In this document: piece by piece, positions 1 to 7,248 of the stretch
Numbering within the stretch: the first letter of the stretch is position 1
Layout of the letters: every line of letters starts with the position of its first letter
Position numbers and translations under genes: made by a program
The notes under the pieces: model-generated
The model's database searches: none
The model's input: only the letters and a program-made list of their open reading frames with translations
What the model was told of the DNA's origin: nothing
Assembly (NCBI GenBank): GCA_023301015.1
Contig: JALZVI010000265.1
Span: 1 to 11,290 of the forward strand
Reading direction: 5' to 3'
Source of the DNA: Rickettsiales bacterium
GTDB lineage: Bacteria; Pseudomonadota; Alphaproteobacteria; Rickettsiales; 21-14-0-20-44-7
DNA: 11,290 nucleotides

Positions 1-15
1 GTGCTCTTCCGATCT
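1..15 (+). other. Illumina read-2 adapter remnant at contig end
   Basis: The first 15 bases, GTGCTCTTCCGATCT, are identical to the 3' end of the Illumina TruSeq/paired-end read-2 adapter. The two bases before the shared adapter core (GT) distinguish it from the read-1 adapter. This is untrimmed library sequence, not genomic DNA. It explains why the open frame of the next gene appears to begin with a TTG at base 15: the first T of that codon is adapter. Confidence 0.93.
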
Positions 16-16
16 T

Positions 17-21
17 GGAGG
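17..21 (+). promoter_or_regulatory. possible ribosome binding site for the RHS gene
   Basis: GGAGG lies five bases before the ATG at 27, a normal Shine-Dalgarno spacing. It is the only sequence argument for an intact start there. Because genomic sequence begins at base 16, the match could also be an in-frame part (Gly/Ala codons) of a longer gene cut by the contig end. Confidence 0.4.
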
Positions 22-26
22 CGCAA

Positions 27-3000
27 ATGAGAAAGAAAATAGATAATTCAGTTCCAGAAAAATCGATTCTACTGAATGCCTCATATCAGGAATTTTCTTC
101 CGAAAGTTTTCTTTCGTTTGAGTATTTTATCACCTCTTCGAAGAGTGGTTCGTTGTATTGGAGATATAAAGGAATCAAAGATTCTGATCCTATTGCGTAT
201 GAGGTAATTATTGAAGAAGGTGAAGTCTATCCGCATGTGCTTTCGACGAGTGAAACAGGGGATCTTACTGTAAATGACGGGAGTTTCTTTTCCACTTCTG
301 AGGACGATGGAGTCATTCCGGCTCCTAGATTCGGCACGACCTACATGAGGGAGAGCCAGATTGCAGCAGGGCACACGAAGGTTGAGATCAGTTCACAGCC
401 TTGGGATCGAGTGGATGGCGTCACTCAGGAGAATTCTGGAATTCACACCATCATCACTCAAGAGCGCCAGACTGGCCTTACTATCGATGGTGAATCAGGC
501 GTGACTTCGAGCCTCGTGACAGTGGAGCGGCTTGATGAGGATGGGATTGTTCAAATTAAAGAGGAGGTGGAGCATCTCATTTTTCAGTCTGACGGTGTTT
601 TACTGTTGGGGGCTGCATCTCACATCGAAACGGTTAGACAATCGGTCTACCACGCAAAGTCGGATGACACCTTGGTGCTGGTTTCTGAGCAAACGACAAC
701 TTATCGCAAGAGCCATCACGCAACTCCGGAGAAAATTATCCTGAGTGAGCAGCTGAATGGTGAGTTAGGAACAGTTTACCACTATGACGCGACAACGAGG
801 CTCGAGGCGGTCGAGTTCTCAGATGGATCCTGGGTGTATTACGGCTCTGATTTGGATGGTGATGTGACGGTTCACCCATTCGGAGACACTCCTTATGAAG
901 ATTTTGAGCCATCTAAGAGCGGCGGTGATTATGATGACGAGAGTTTGGCCGGAACCGTGGTCACAAGGAATCGTCAGACGCCGGACGGGACCATTTCACT
1001 TAGAGAAGAGGCTATTTTCGTCGAAGACAGTGGTTGGGCGATCACAAGTTATCAAGGGACAGCGTTTGAATTTGGAGATGGAGTGAATTTCGATAAAACG
1101 AGAACGGTAAGATGTGCCAGTATTGAGGTGGGAAATAATGAAAGCTTCGAGACAATCAGGGAAACCTTTGTTTCCCATGATCAAGGAAATATTGATCCTC
1201 ATTATGCTGGCAGAACGAGGCAGTTTATTAATGAAGATCAGACTGGAACAAGATACTATTATCAGCTGGGCACCTGGGAGTCAGTGACTTCCACATGGCA
1301 GGATTCTTCCCCAAGACAGTATGTCGATGGCTCGTGGTCTTCGGTAGATGATTGGGCTCCTTCCCATCTACGTGTCATTTCGGTTCAAGGGGTAGTGGGT
1401 GTAGACGGAGAAGTGACAGGGGTGGAGGGGCAAACAACGGTCACGGTCAGTTATCAGTTTTTAGGAAGTTCCTCTGAGACCTCAGAAGGATCTGAGCTCC
1501 GTCTTTTTCAAGAGGGTGATGATTTGGAGGATGGACCCCTTCTTTCGAGCAGGGTGGTGTTGGAATATGAAGATCCTCACGATCCGGAGATAGAAATGCG
1601 TGAAGTTTTTGAAAATGGACGTCTCGTTTCCACCTCGCTTCAGGGCGATCAAGTTTCGATCTACACGGACAGATCCGGTCAAGTGACTGAATATCGCTAT
1701 AATAATTTGGGGAGATTAGAGTCATCGACATTTCGTTCCTTGGCCCCTGGAGTTCCCTCAGAAGTGACAACCTATGAGTATGATGGTTTTACCACCACCA
1801 CCACCCGAAGCTGGGTGGATTCTGGCCCGACCAAGAAGATCGTGAGTTCCCTCACGTCATCACGAACAGTGGACCTCACAGGGAGAGTGGTTTCTGAGGT
1901 GAATGAGAGTGGGAGAAGGACGGACTACCAGTATCCCAATCGCCAGACGAGAGTCGTCCTGCAAGATGGGGTTGAGATTTCGAAAGATATTTCCCGTATC
2001 GATGGGACTCCTTACCAAAGTTATCGCGCAGAATATCAAGATGATGGCTCCTACGAGCTCAAGTTTGTTTCCGAGAGCGCGCGAGCGCTTTTCGATGGTC
2101 CAGGCAGTTCTCCCGGTCAGGCTCAGAATGGGATGATGATCACCACGAGGAGTCAGTTGGGCTCACCAACCCAGGAGGTCCATACCGATTTGTTGGGGAG
2201 GACTCGAAAGGTGACTTCTGAAGGAATTGACACGGTCTACCTCTACAATGAGAAGGGGCAATTGTGGTCGGTGAAGAGAGGAACCCTGCCCGCGAATCTC
2301 ACCGTTTATGGGAGCTTGGGGAATGTGACTTCACAGGGCGTTGACTTGGGTGGGGATGGTGTCCTCTCGGCTGATGAAGATAATGTCACGACGATCGCAC
2401 AGAGCTTCGTGCCACTTGACGGGGCCTATTGGAGACAGCAAATTTCAACCCAGCTTGCCAGTAACGTTCAGAATGTCTCACTGCAGCTTGCTCAATTCCC
2501 TCAAGATGGTTCCGATTTGGTTTCGAAGTTCTACTCAAAAGATGGTGAGGGAAACATCGTCAATACCGTGACGACCCTCTCCCGAGAAACGGGAGAACAG
2601 GTGGTTCAGATCACAGATAGTCGCTCTACAAATGGCTACGAGCAGAGATCGATTCAGGGTTATCCCATAAGCGCGACGAGCCCGCTGGCGGACACTGCTC
2701 AATTTACCCAGTACCGTATCGAAAATGGAAATCTCGTGACAATCACCACTGATTTCCGCGGCGGAGTATCCAGCACTGTCACAAATCAGCGGGGCCAGAC
2801 CCTGAGTCAAAAAAATCCGCTGAACGAGAAGACGTCTTACACCTATTACTCTGACAACCTCGTGGGCTCGGGCCAACTCCACAAGACGATTAATCCCATG
2901 GGCGAAACCGTGAACTACACCTATAACCTCTTGGGACAAACTCATCGGATGGACGGAGCGACTTACCCCATCGATTACCGATACGATGCCGTGGGACGCA

Positions 3001-5609
3001 TGATTTCGATGACGACACATGGTCAGGCGGGGGCATCAGAAACCCGCTGGGTCTATGATTCAGTGAGTGGAAGGTTGAGTGACAAGTTTTACAGCACTGG
3101 GCCTGATCTGGGGACAAGTTATCAGTATGACTCTTACGGTCGCCTAAAAAAGCGTCTCTGGGCACGGAAGGTGACCGAGGGTGGTGATCGACTCTACACT
3201 GAGTATCATTATAATGACTTGGGCTATCTTGAGTGGATTGATGACAATGAAGTCTCTAATCAGACCCCGAAGGTCACCTTCAGTAACTTTGATCTTCAAG
3301 GGCGTCCACAGCTCGTCACCGAAGAAGGAAGGGGCTCAGTGGTGTTGAGTCATGATCCTCTGGGGCGTTTTGTCTCTGAGTCTTATTCTGCGGACCATGA
3401 CTATCTTTCAGATTTTTCGCTAACGAGAGAAGAGACGGTCACAGGCATTACTCGTCTTCGTAAATTGACTCTCGAGAAATCTGGGCAAGAAGCCATTTTT
3501 CACCTCGTTCCCACGACGAACGGTCGGCCATTGGCGGAGTCCTTTCGCGTGACGAGAGGAGGCGAAACCTCGATCACCCAGATCGTAGCGAGCGATTTTT
3601 ATCCCGGAAGCTCTGTCCCGAAGACAAAATCCATCAAGGTGGCTGGCAATACCGTGTTGTCTCATATCAGCAACCTCAACCGAGCAGGCCGGGTCGATTC
3701 GATCGTCTCCCGTGCTGGTGGAATAGACGGGCTGATCAGCACGAGTGTAGGCTATACCTATGATCGAGCAGGTCGACGGACCCATGCCACCCGGAAGGAC
3801 GGCACGACTTGGAAATACGGCTATAACGATCGGGGAGAAGTCACAGCAGGGGAAAAAATACTCGCGGGCGGCGAGCACCTTGCGGGGCAGCAATTTGGCT
3901 ATACCTATGATGATATCGGAAACCGGACTACCGCCTCCTTTGGCGGAGATTCCGCTGGCGAGAACCTGAGCGAGATTACTTATGTGCCAAACGCACTCAA
4001 CCAATACGGCACGATCACCCATCCCCAGAAAACCAATGTAGTGGGCAGGGCTCCAGTGGATGCCACGGTCGTGATCAAAGAATCTCCTGACGGACTTCCT
4101 TTGGCTGGTCTCGAGCGTCAGGGGGAATACTTCCGGAATGAGATCTCGACGACGAATGCCGATGGGGAGTGGAAGGATCTTTATATAGGGCTCAACAGTG
4201 CAAATGCGGATGACCACCAAGGCGGGCGCTGGATCCCAGGAGAACTCGCCGAATTAGAATATGATGCCGATGGTAATTTGACTTCCGATGGTCGTTGGGG
4301 CTATCGTTGGGATGCAAACAATCGTCTCATTAGCATGGAATCAACACTTGAAGCAAAAGCCGCGGGACACCCAGATTTTGAGCTGAGCTTTACGTATGAC
4401 TACCTTGGGCGTCGGGTTAGCAAGACTTCTGTAAACCAGGATAATCCGACAGAGACCTTCTATCAGCGGCGATTCATCTATGATGATTGGAATCTCATTG
4501 CGGAATATCAGACGACCGATTCAAGCGGGAGCAGCTTAGAACTCGTAGCTGCCCATCATTGGAGCAATGACCTCAGCAGAACTCCGCAGGGAGCTGGTGG
4601 CGTCGGTGGCTTGGTGATGTCGTATCTGAAGGATGCCGAGGCCGAAACTTGGAGTCATTTGTTGCCCAGCTATGATGGGAATGGAAATATCATCGCGTGG
4701 TCAGATGGCAGTGGTCAGATCGTTGAGCAGCGAGATTATGATCCTTTCGGCAATCTGCTGACCGTGCATGGCTCCTTACAGCAAAGCGGACGGAGTCCCT
4801 TTGGTTTTAGCACAAAGTATGAAGATAAGGAATCTGGATTACTTTATTACGGCTATCGATACTACGATCCTGTCTCAGGAGGGTGGATTAACAGAGATCC
4901 AGCAGGAGAGGCCGGAGGGGTTAATTTGTACGGAATGATTAGTGGGGGAATCATTAATGCTCTAGATTATTTAGGGCTCACAGAATGGACGCAAGATACT
5001 GCTATCGCTCAAGTCAAAAAAACGGTCGTCAAATGGAAAGGTTTGTATCCGTTTGCTAGTCGTCTAATGAACTATTGGGTGACAGAAAATGAAAAAGGAA
5101 TCCATATTGGAAAAAAATTACTCCCCAATTATAAGCCAACACAAATTGATATAGATGAAGTAAAAAAGAAAGGAGGGGATCGCATTAAAAAAATAATTGC
5201 GCATGATGTTTTCAAAGGTTCAAAGACTCCAATGCCAAGAATTAAAGCGACTGTCTCAGGTTGGAGGTTAGATAATGACTGGCTGCCAGTGGTACATCCT
5301 GGGCTCTTTCGAGCATACGGAGGATTTAGACTTTCATACGCTAGTAATAATCCCGTGACATCGAGGGTCGATCAACCCTTTCACGGGTTTGGTGCTCGTA
5401 TTCATAAGTTGTTCTTGTCTGGTGACTTCGTTGTTTCATTAAATGATACTTACACGTGGCCAAGTGAGGCGGCTGCTCACTTTTCAGAAACCTATGACGC
5501 GGCGAAATACCTTGAAGATAATTGTGGGTATTTGCCATTTAATCATTACATGACCTTTAAGCTGAGATTAAAAGATGTTACAGATGGGGTTGGTAGATCA
5601 GGACTATGA
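27..5609 (+). CDS. RHS/YD-repeat polymorphic toxin-like protein (possibly 5' incomplete)
   Basis: This is a giant YD-repeat protein, about 1860 residues from the ATG at 27. Residue numbers below count from the adapter-derived TTG at 15; subtract 4 for the ATG. YD-type repeats (YxYDxxGRL and variants) begin near 255 and are dense from 550 to 600 and from 930 to 1560. Near 777-790 a Gly/Asp-rich loop (DLGGDGVLSADED) interrupts them, a feature I associate with RHS proteins of this phylum. The RHS core is at 1594-1654: SPFGF, GLLYYGYRYYDPVSGGWINRDP, NLYG and a final DYLGL. A variable tip of about 210 residues follows. In this family the repeats form a shell around the C-terminal effector. No signal peptide, PAAR domain or membrane segment is visible at the N-terminus, so export route and true start are unresolved. 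The stop overlaps the next gene. Confidence 0.88.
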   Translation: MRKKIDNSVPEKSILLNASYQEFSSESFLSFEYFITSSKSGSLYWRYKGIKDSDPIAYEVIIEEGEVYPHVLSTSETGDLTVNDGSFFSTSEDDGVIPAPRFGTTYMRESQIAAGHTKVEISSQPWDRVDGVTQENSGIHTIITQERQTGLTIDGESGVTSSLVTVERLDEDGIVQIKEEVEHLIFQSDGVLLLGAASHIETVRQSVYHAKSDDTLVLVSEQTTTYRKSHHATPEKIILSEQLNGELGTVYHYDATTRLEAVEFSDGSWVYYGSDLDGDVTVHPFGDTPYEDFEPSKSGGDYDDESLAGTVVTRNRQTPDGTISLREEAIFVEDSGWAITSYQGTAFEFGDGVNFDKTRTVRCASIEVGNNESFETIRETFVSHDQGNIDPHYAGRTRQFINEDQTGTRYYYQLGTWESVTSTWQDSSPRQYVDGSWSSVDDWAPSHLRVISVQGVVGVDGEVTGVEGQTTVTVSYQFLGSSSETSEGSELRLFQEGDDLEDGPLLSSRVVLEYEDPHDPEIEMREVFENGRLVSTSLQGDQVSIYTDRSGQVTEYRYNNLGRLESSTFRSLAPGVPSEVTTYEYDGFTTTTTRSWVDSGPTKKIVSSLTSSRTVDLTGRVVSEVNESGRRTDYQYPNRQTRVVLQDGVEISKDISRIDGTPYQSYRAEYQDDGSYELKFVSESARALFDGPGSSPGQAQNGMMITTRSQLGSPTQEVHTDLLGRTRKVTSEGIDTVYLYNEKGQLWSVKRGTLPANLTVYGSLGNVTSQGVDLGGDGVLSADEDNVTTIAQSFVPLDGAYWRQQISTQLASNVQNVSLQLAQFPQDGSDLVSKFYSKDGEGNIVNTVTTLSRETGEQVVQITDSRSTNGYEQRSIQGYPISATSPLADTAQFTQYRIENGNLVTITTDFRGGVSSTVTNQRGQTLSQKNPLNEKTSYTYYSDNLVGSGQLHKTINPMGETVNYTYNLLGQTHRMDGATYPIDYRYDAVGRMISMTTHGQAGASETRWVYDSVSGRLSDKFYSTGPDLGTSYQYDSYGRLKKRLWARKVTEGGDRLYTEYHYNDLGYLEWIDDNEVSNQTPKVTFSNFDLQGRPQLVTEEGRGSVVLSHDPLGRFVSESYSADHDYLSDFSLTREETVTGITRLRKLTLEKSGQEAIFHLVPTTNGRPLAESFRVTRGGETSITQIVASDFYPGSSVPKTKSIKVAGNTVLSHISNLNRAGRVDSIVSRAGGIDGLISTSVGYTYDRAGRRTHATRKDGTTWKYGYNDRGEVTAGEKILAGGEHLAGQQFGYTYDDIGNRTTASFGGDSAGENLSEITYVPNALNQYGTITHPQKTNVVGRAPVDATVVIKESPDGLPLAGLERQGEYFRNEISTTNADGEWKDLYIGLNSANADDHQGGRWIPGELAELEYDADGNLTSDGRWGYRWDANNRLISMESTLEAKAAGHPDFELSFTYDYLGRRVSKTSVNQDNPTETFYQRRFIYDDWNLIAEYQTTDSSGSSLELVAAHHWSNDLSRTPQGAGGVGGLVMSYLKDAEAETWSHLLPSYDGNGNIIAWSDGSGQIVEQRDYDPFGNLLTVHGSLQQSGRSPFGFSTKYEDKESGLLYYGYRYYDPVSGGWINRDPAGEAGGVNLYGMISGGIINALDYLGLTEWTQDTAIAQVKKTVVKWKGLYPFASRLMNYWVTENEKGIHIGKKLLPNYKPTQIDIDEVKKKGGDRIKKIIAHDVFKGSKTPMPRIKATVSGWRLDNDWLPVVHPGLFRAYGGFRLSYASNNPVTSRVDQPFHGFGARIHKLFLSGDFVVSLNDTYTWPSEAAAHFSETYDAAKYLEDNCGYLPFNHYMTFKLRLKDVTDGVGRSGL
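4974..5606 (+). other. variable C-terminal tip of the RHS protein (candidate toxin domain)
   Basis: This is the roughly 210-residue segment after the DYLGL end of the RHS core (residues about 1655-1864). Base composition drops sharply: bases 5101-5160 are 30% G+C against 62% for 3841-3900 in the repeat region. That is what tip exchange by recombination would leave. The first third is Lys-rich and helical. The rest looks beta-rich, with a D-x-Y-x-W motif at residues 1811-1815 and a C-terminal strand PFNHYMTFKLRLKD. I do not recognise the fold and see no known nuclease, deaminase or ADP-ribosyltransferase motif. Function as a toxin is inferred only from its position and from the coupled downstream gene. 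Confidence 0.6.
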
Positions 5610-5932
5610 ATGATGTTTCTTCAAAGCTCTCTAAGTTGGCTGCGGTGGCACTGGGACTGGCTGTTTGGGCTTTGGTTTGTAAGAAAATTTACGGTGTGCT
5701 TTCGGCTCTATTTGCCTTGGGTCCCTTTGCTATATCGATTTTCTTGGGAGTTTCGGAGCTGCGTAGTAGTCCGTTAGTTTTTTTTGTGTATTTGTTCTTA
5801 TTATATTTTATAGGGATATGGATCTTAGAGAAGTTCTTTAAAAGTTTAACTGTGGCAACAGTGGCCTTCTTGTTTGCGCAGGCAACTATTGGGATTGTTT
5901 ATCTTGTAGTGGACTGGTTCGAAAATAGTTAA
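5606..5932 (+). CDS. small four-helix membrane protein, candidate immunity partner
   Basis: The product is 108 residues and strongly hydrophobic, with four likely membrane segments at about 9-25, 29-49, 56-74 and 82-104. It has a short charged N-terminus and ends in DWFENS. It matches no family I can name. Its ATG overlaps the TGA of the RHS gene in an ATGA, the classic arrangement for translational coupling, so it is made with the RHS protein. It also shares the AT-rich composition of the RHS tip rather than that of the repeat region, which suggests that tip and membrane protein arrived as one cassette. In polymorphic toxin systems the gene directly after the toxin tip is normally the immunity gene, so that is the best guess. 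A role in export or membrane anchoring of the tip is the alternative. Confidence 0.75.
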   Translation: MNDVSSKLSKLAAVALGLAVWALVCKKIYGVLSALFALGPFAISIFLGVSELRSSPLVFFVYLFLLYFIGIWILEKFFKSLTVATVAFLFAQATIGIVYLVVDWFENS

Positions 5933-5987
5933 GTGTTGCGCACCACTTTGATATCGAAAAATAAAAACAAATAAAATAAAAAGAAAA

Positions 5988-6009
5988 AATATGCCAGGCA
6001 TACAATAGT
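5988..6009 (+). repeat. RAYT left-flank repeat, copy 1, with palindrome
   Basis: A 22-nt element precedes the intact transposase gene: AATATGCCAGGCAT followed by ACAATAGT. It contains the perfect 11-nt palindrome ATGCCAGGCAT (5991-6001). It recurs with one substitution and one deletion at 10878-10898, directly before the decayed RAYT fragment. A short hairpin next to a RAYT gene is the kind of site these enzymes recognise in other bacteria (REP sequences). That role here is inference. Confidence 0.6.
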
Positions 6010-6011
6010 CA

Positions 6012-6039
6012 TTGACCCCTTTCTGCTGGCTGCTACTCT
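6012..6039 (+). promoter_or_regulatory. candidate sigma70-type promoter for the transposase
   Basis: TTGACC at 6012-6017 and TACTCT at 6034-6039 are separated by 16 bases, and an A-rich stretch (5956-5990) lies upstream where an UP element would sit. A start of transcription about seven bases downstream would fall almost on the ATG at 6049, giving a leaderless or near-leaderless message. That fits the absence of a Shine-Dalgarno sequence there. Confidence 0.35.
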
Positions 6040-6048
6040 GCCCTTGAA

Positions 6049-7188
6049 ATGATCGTTAATCCCCGTTCTTCCAATGATACCCCTCCTGAAAAGGAATGGT
6101 CTCCGCTCGAACTTGCGGAGATGAAAACGGGGCGCAGGATCGGGCAGATTCGGAGGCCTGAGGGGTTCTCTGGGCGGAAGCGGATGAAGCTGGAGGGTGC
6201 CGCTTGTTACCATGTCATGTCGCGGACTGTGAATGGGGAATTTCTTCTGGGATCGTTAGAAAAGGAGGCGTTCCGGCGGATGATGTGGCGGATGTCGCAG
6301 TTCTCAGGGGTAGAGATCCTGACTTACGCGCTGATGGATAATCATTTCCACATTCTCGTTAAAGTGCCGGATCGGGAGAAGTGGCTACGGAAGTTTGAGG
6401 GGCCAGAAGGGGAGGGGAAGCTGATGGAGCATCTTGCGACGGTTTACTCGAAGGCTTTTCTAGCGCAGCTGCGTAAGGAAATCGAGCAGCTGCGGGCGAT
6501 GAAGGATGAGGAGGCGGTGCAGGTTCTTCTGGCTCGTTTTAAGAAGCGCTTTTGTGATGTGAGTCTTTTTGTGAAGGAGCTGAAGGAGCGGTTTAGTCGC
6601 TGGTATAACAAGCAGAAAGGGAGGCGTGGGACGCTTTGGATGGATCGTTTTCAGAGTGTCCTCGTGGAGGACGGGAAGGCGCTTGAGACAATGGCAGCTT
6701 ATATTGATCTGAATCCGGTGAGAGCCGGTATCGTTGATGATCCGGCTTTGTATGAGTGGAGCGGATATGGGGAAGCGGTTGGCGGGAGTCGCAGGGCACG
6801 GCGTGGACTTTGTAAGGTAGTGGATGTGCCGCAGGATCGCTGGGAAGGTTTGGGAGAGATGCGATATCGTTGTTGGCTCTACACTGATGGAGTGGTAGTT
6901 GCGGAGGAGCATGCCTCTGGGAGTAGAGGGAGAAAGAAGAAGGGCTTTACGATGAAGCAGATGGTGAAGGTCAAACGAGAGCAGGAAGGTGTTCTCCCGC
7001 AAGGTGTCTTAATCCGAAAGCGAGTTTCGAGTTTTACGAACGGCGTGGCGGTGGGAAGTGAGAATTTTGTGAAAGGGGTGGCTGCTCGGTATCAAGAAGC
7101 TTTTGAGCGCTTGCGAGCGAAGCAGGGAAAAAGGTTAGACGTTGCAAAGGATGCTTCCCTTGGAGGGATCTATGTGATGAGAGAATAG
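6049..7188 (+). CDS. REP-associated tyrosine (RAYT, Y1/IS200-like) transposase
   Basis: This is a 379-residue single-strand DNA transposase-like protein of the Y1 HUH superfamily. The HUH metal-binding motif is NHFHIL (H99, H101) after YALMD. The likely nucleophile is Y186 in FSRWYNKQ, followed by GTLWMDRF. The conserved motif YIDLNPVRAGIV (N222-R225) is characteristic of RAYTs. A long charged helical insert separates the HUH motif from the tyrosine. A basic C-terminal domain of about 130 residues ends in the motif VMRE. The conserved domain really begins at MKLEGAACYHVMSRTVNG (M46, base 6184), so the first 45 residues are an extension and starts at 6121 or 6184 are possible. Family members are usually single-copy domesticated transposases that act on short palindromic repeats rather than ordinary insertion sequences. 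The frame is intact and all catalytic residues are present, so it is probably functional. Confidence 0.88.
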   Translation: MIVNPRSSNDTPPEKEWSPLELAEMKTGRRIGQIRRPEGFSGRKRMKLEGAACYHVMSRTVNGEFLLGSLEKEAFRRMMWRMSQFSGVEILTYALMDNHFHILVKVPDREKWLRKFEGPEGEGKLMEHLATVYSKAFLAQLRKEIEQLRAMKDEEAVQVLLARFKKRFCDVSLFVKELKERFSRWYNKQKGRRGTLWMDRFQSVLVEDGKALETMAAYIDLNPVRAGIVDDPALYEWSGYGEAVGGSRRARRGLCKVVDVPQDRWEGLGEMRYRCWLYTDGVVVAEEHASGSRGRKKKGFTMKQMVKVKREQEGVLPQGVLIRKRVSSFTNGVAVGSENFVKGVAARYQEAFERLRAKQGKRLDVAKDASLGGIYVMRE

Positions 7189-7248
7189 AGGGGTAGTGAG
7201 CCGATTGATCGTGCGCTTTCCGCTTAGATTTAGGACGATGGAGCTGCG

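Noticed and set aside
3420..4220. 266-residue open frame on the minus strand inside the RHS gene
   Set aside because: It lies wholly within the YD-repeat region of a well-supported gene on the other strand. Its composition is what antisense reading of repeats gives, and no domain is recognisable.
5418..5480. D-T-Y-T-W...H in the RHS tip as a colicin M-type lipid II hydrolase motif
   Set aside because: Colicin M needs D-x-Y-D followed by His at a fixed spacing. Here the second Asp is Thr and the His is two positions too far, and the surrounding sequence does not resemble the family.
5931..5948. AAGTG...CACTT hairpin after the small membrane gene as a terminator
   Set aside because: It has only five base pairs, a loop of eight and three T residues, too weak to call; it also overlaps the stop codon.
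6460..7002. 180-residue minus-strand frame opposite the transposase
   Set aside because: It overlaps conserved RAYT motifs and is rich in His/Leu/Pro, typical of antisense translation.
7189..7248. Promoter TTGATC...TAGATT before the CotH gene
   Set aside because: The spacing is only 14 bases; with no better pair in the 60-base gap the CotH promoter cannot be placed.
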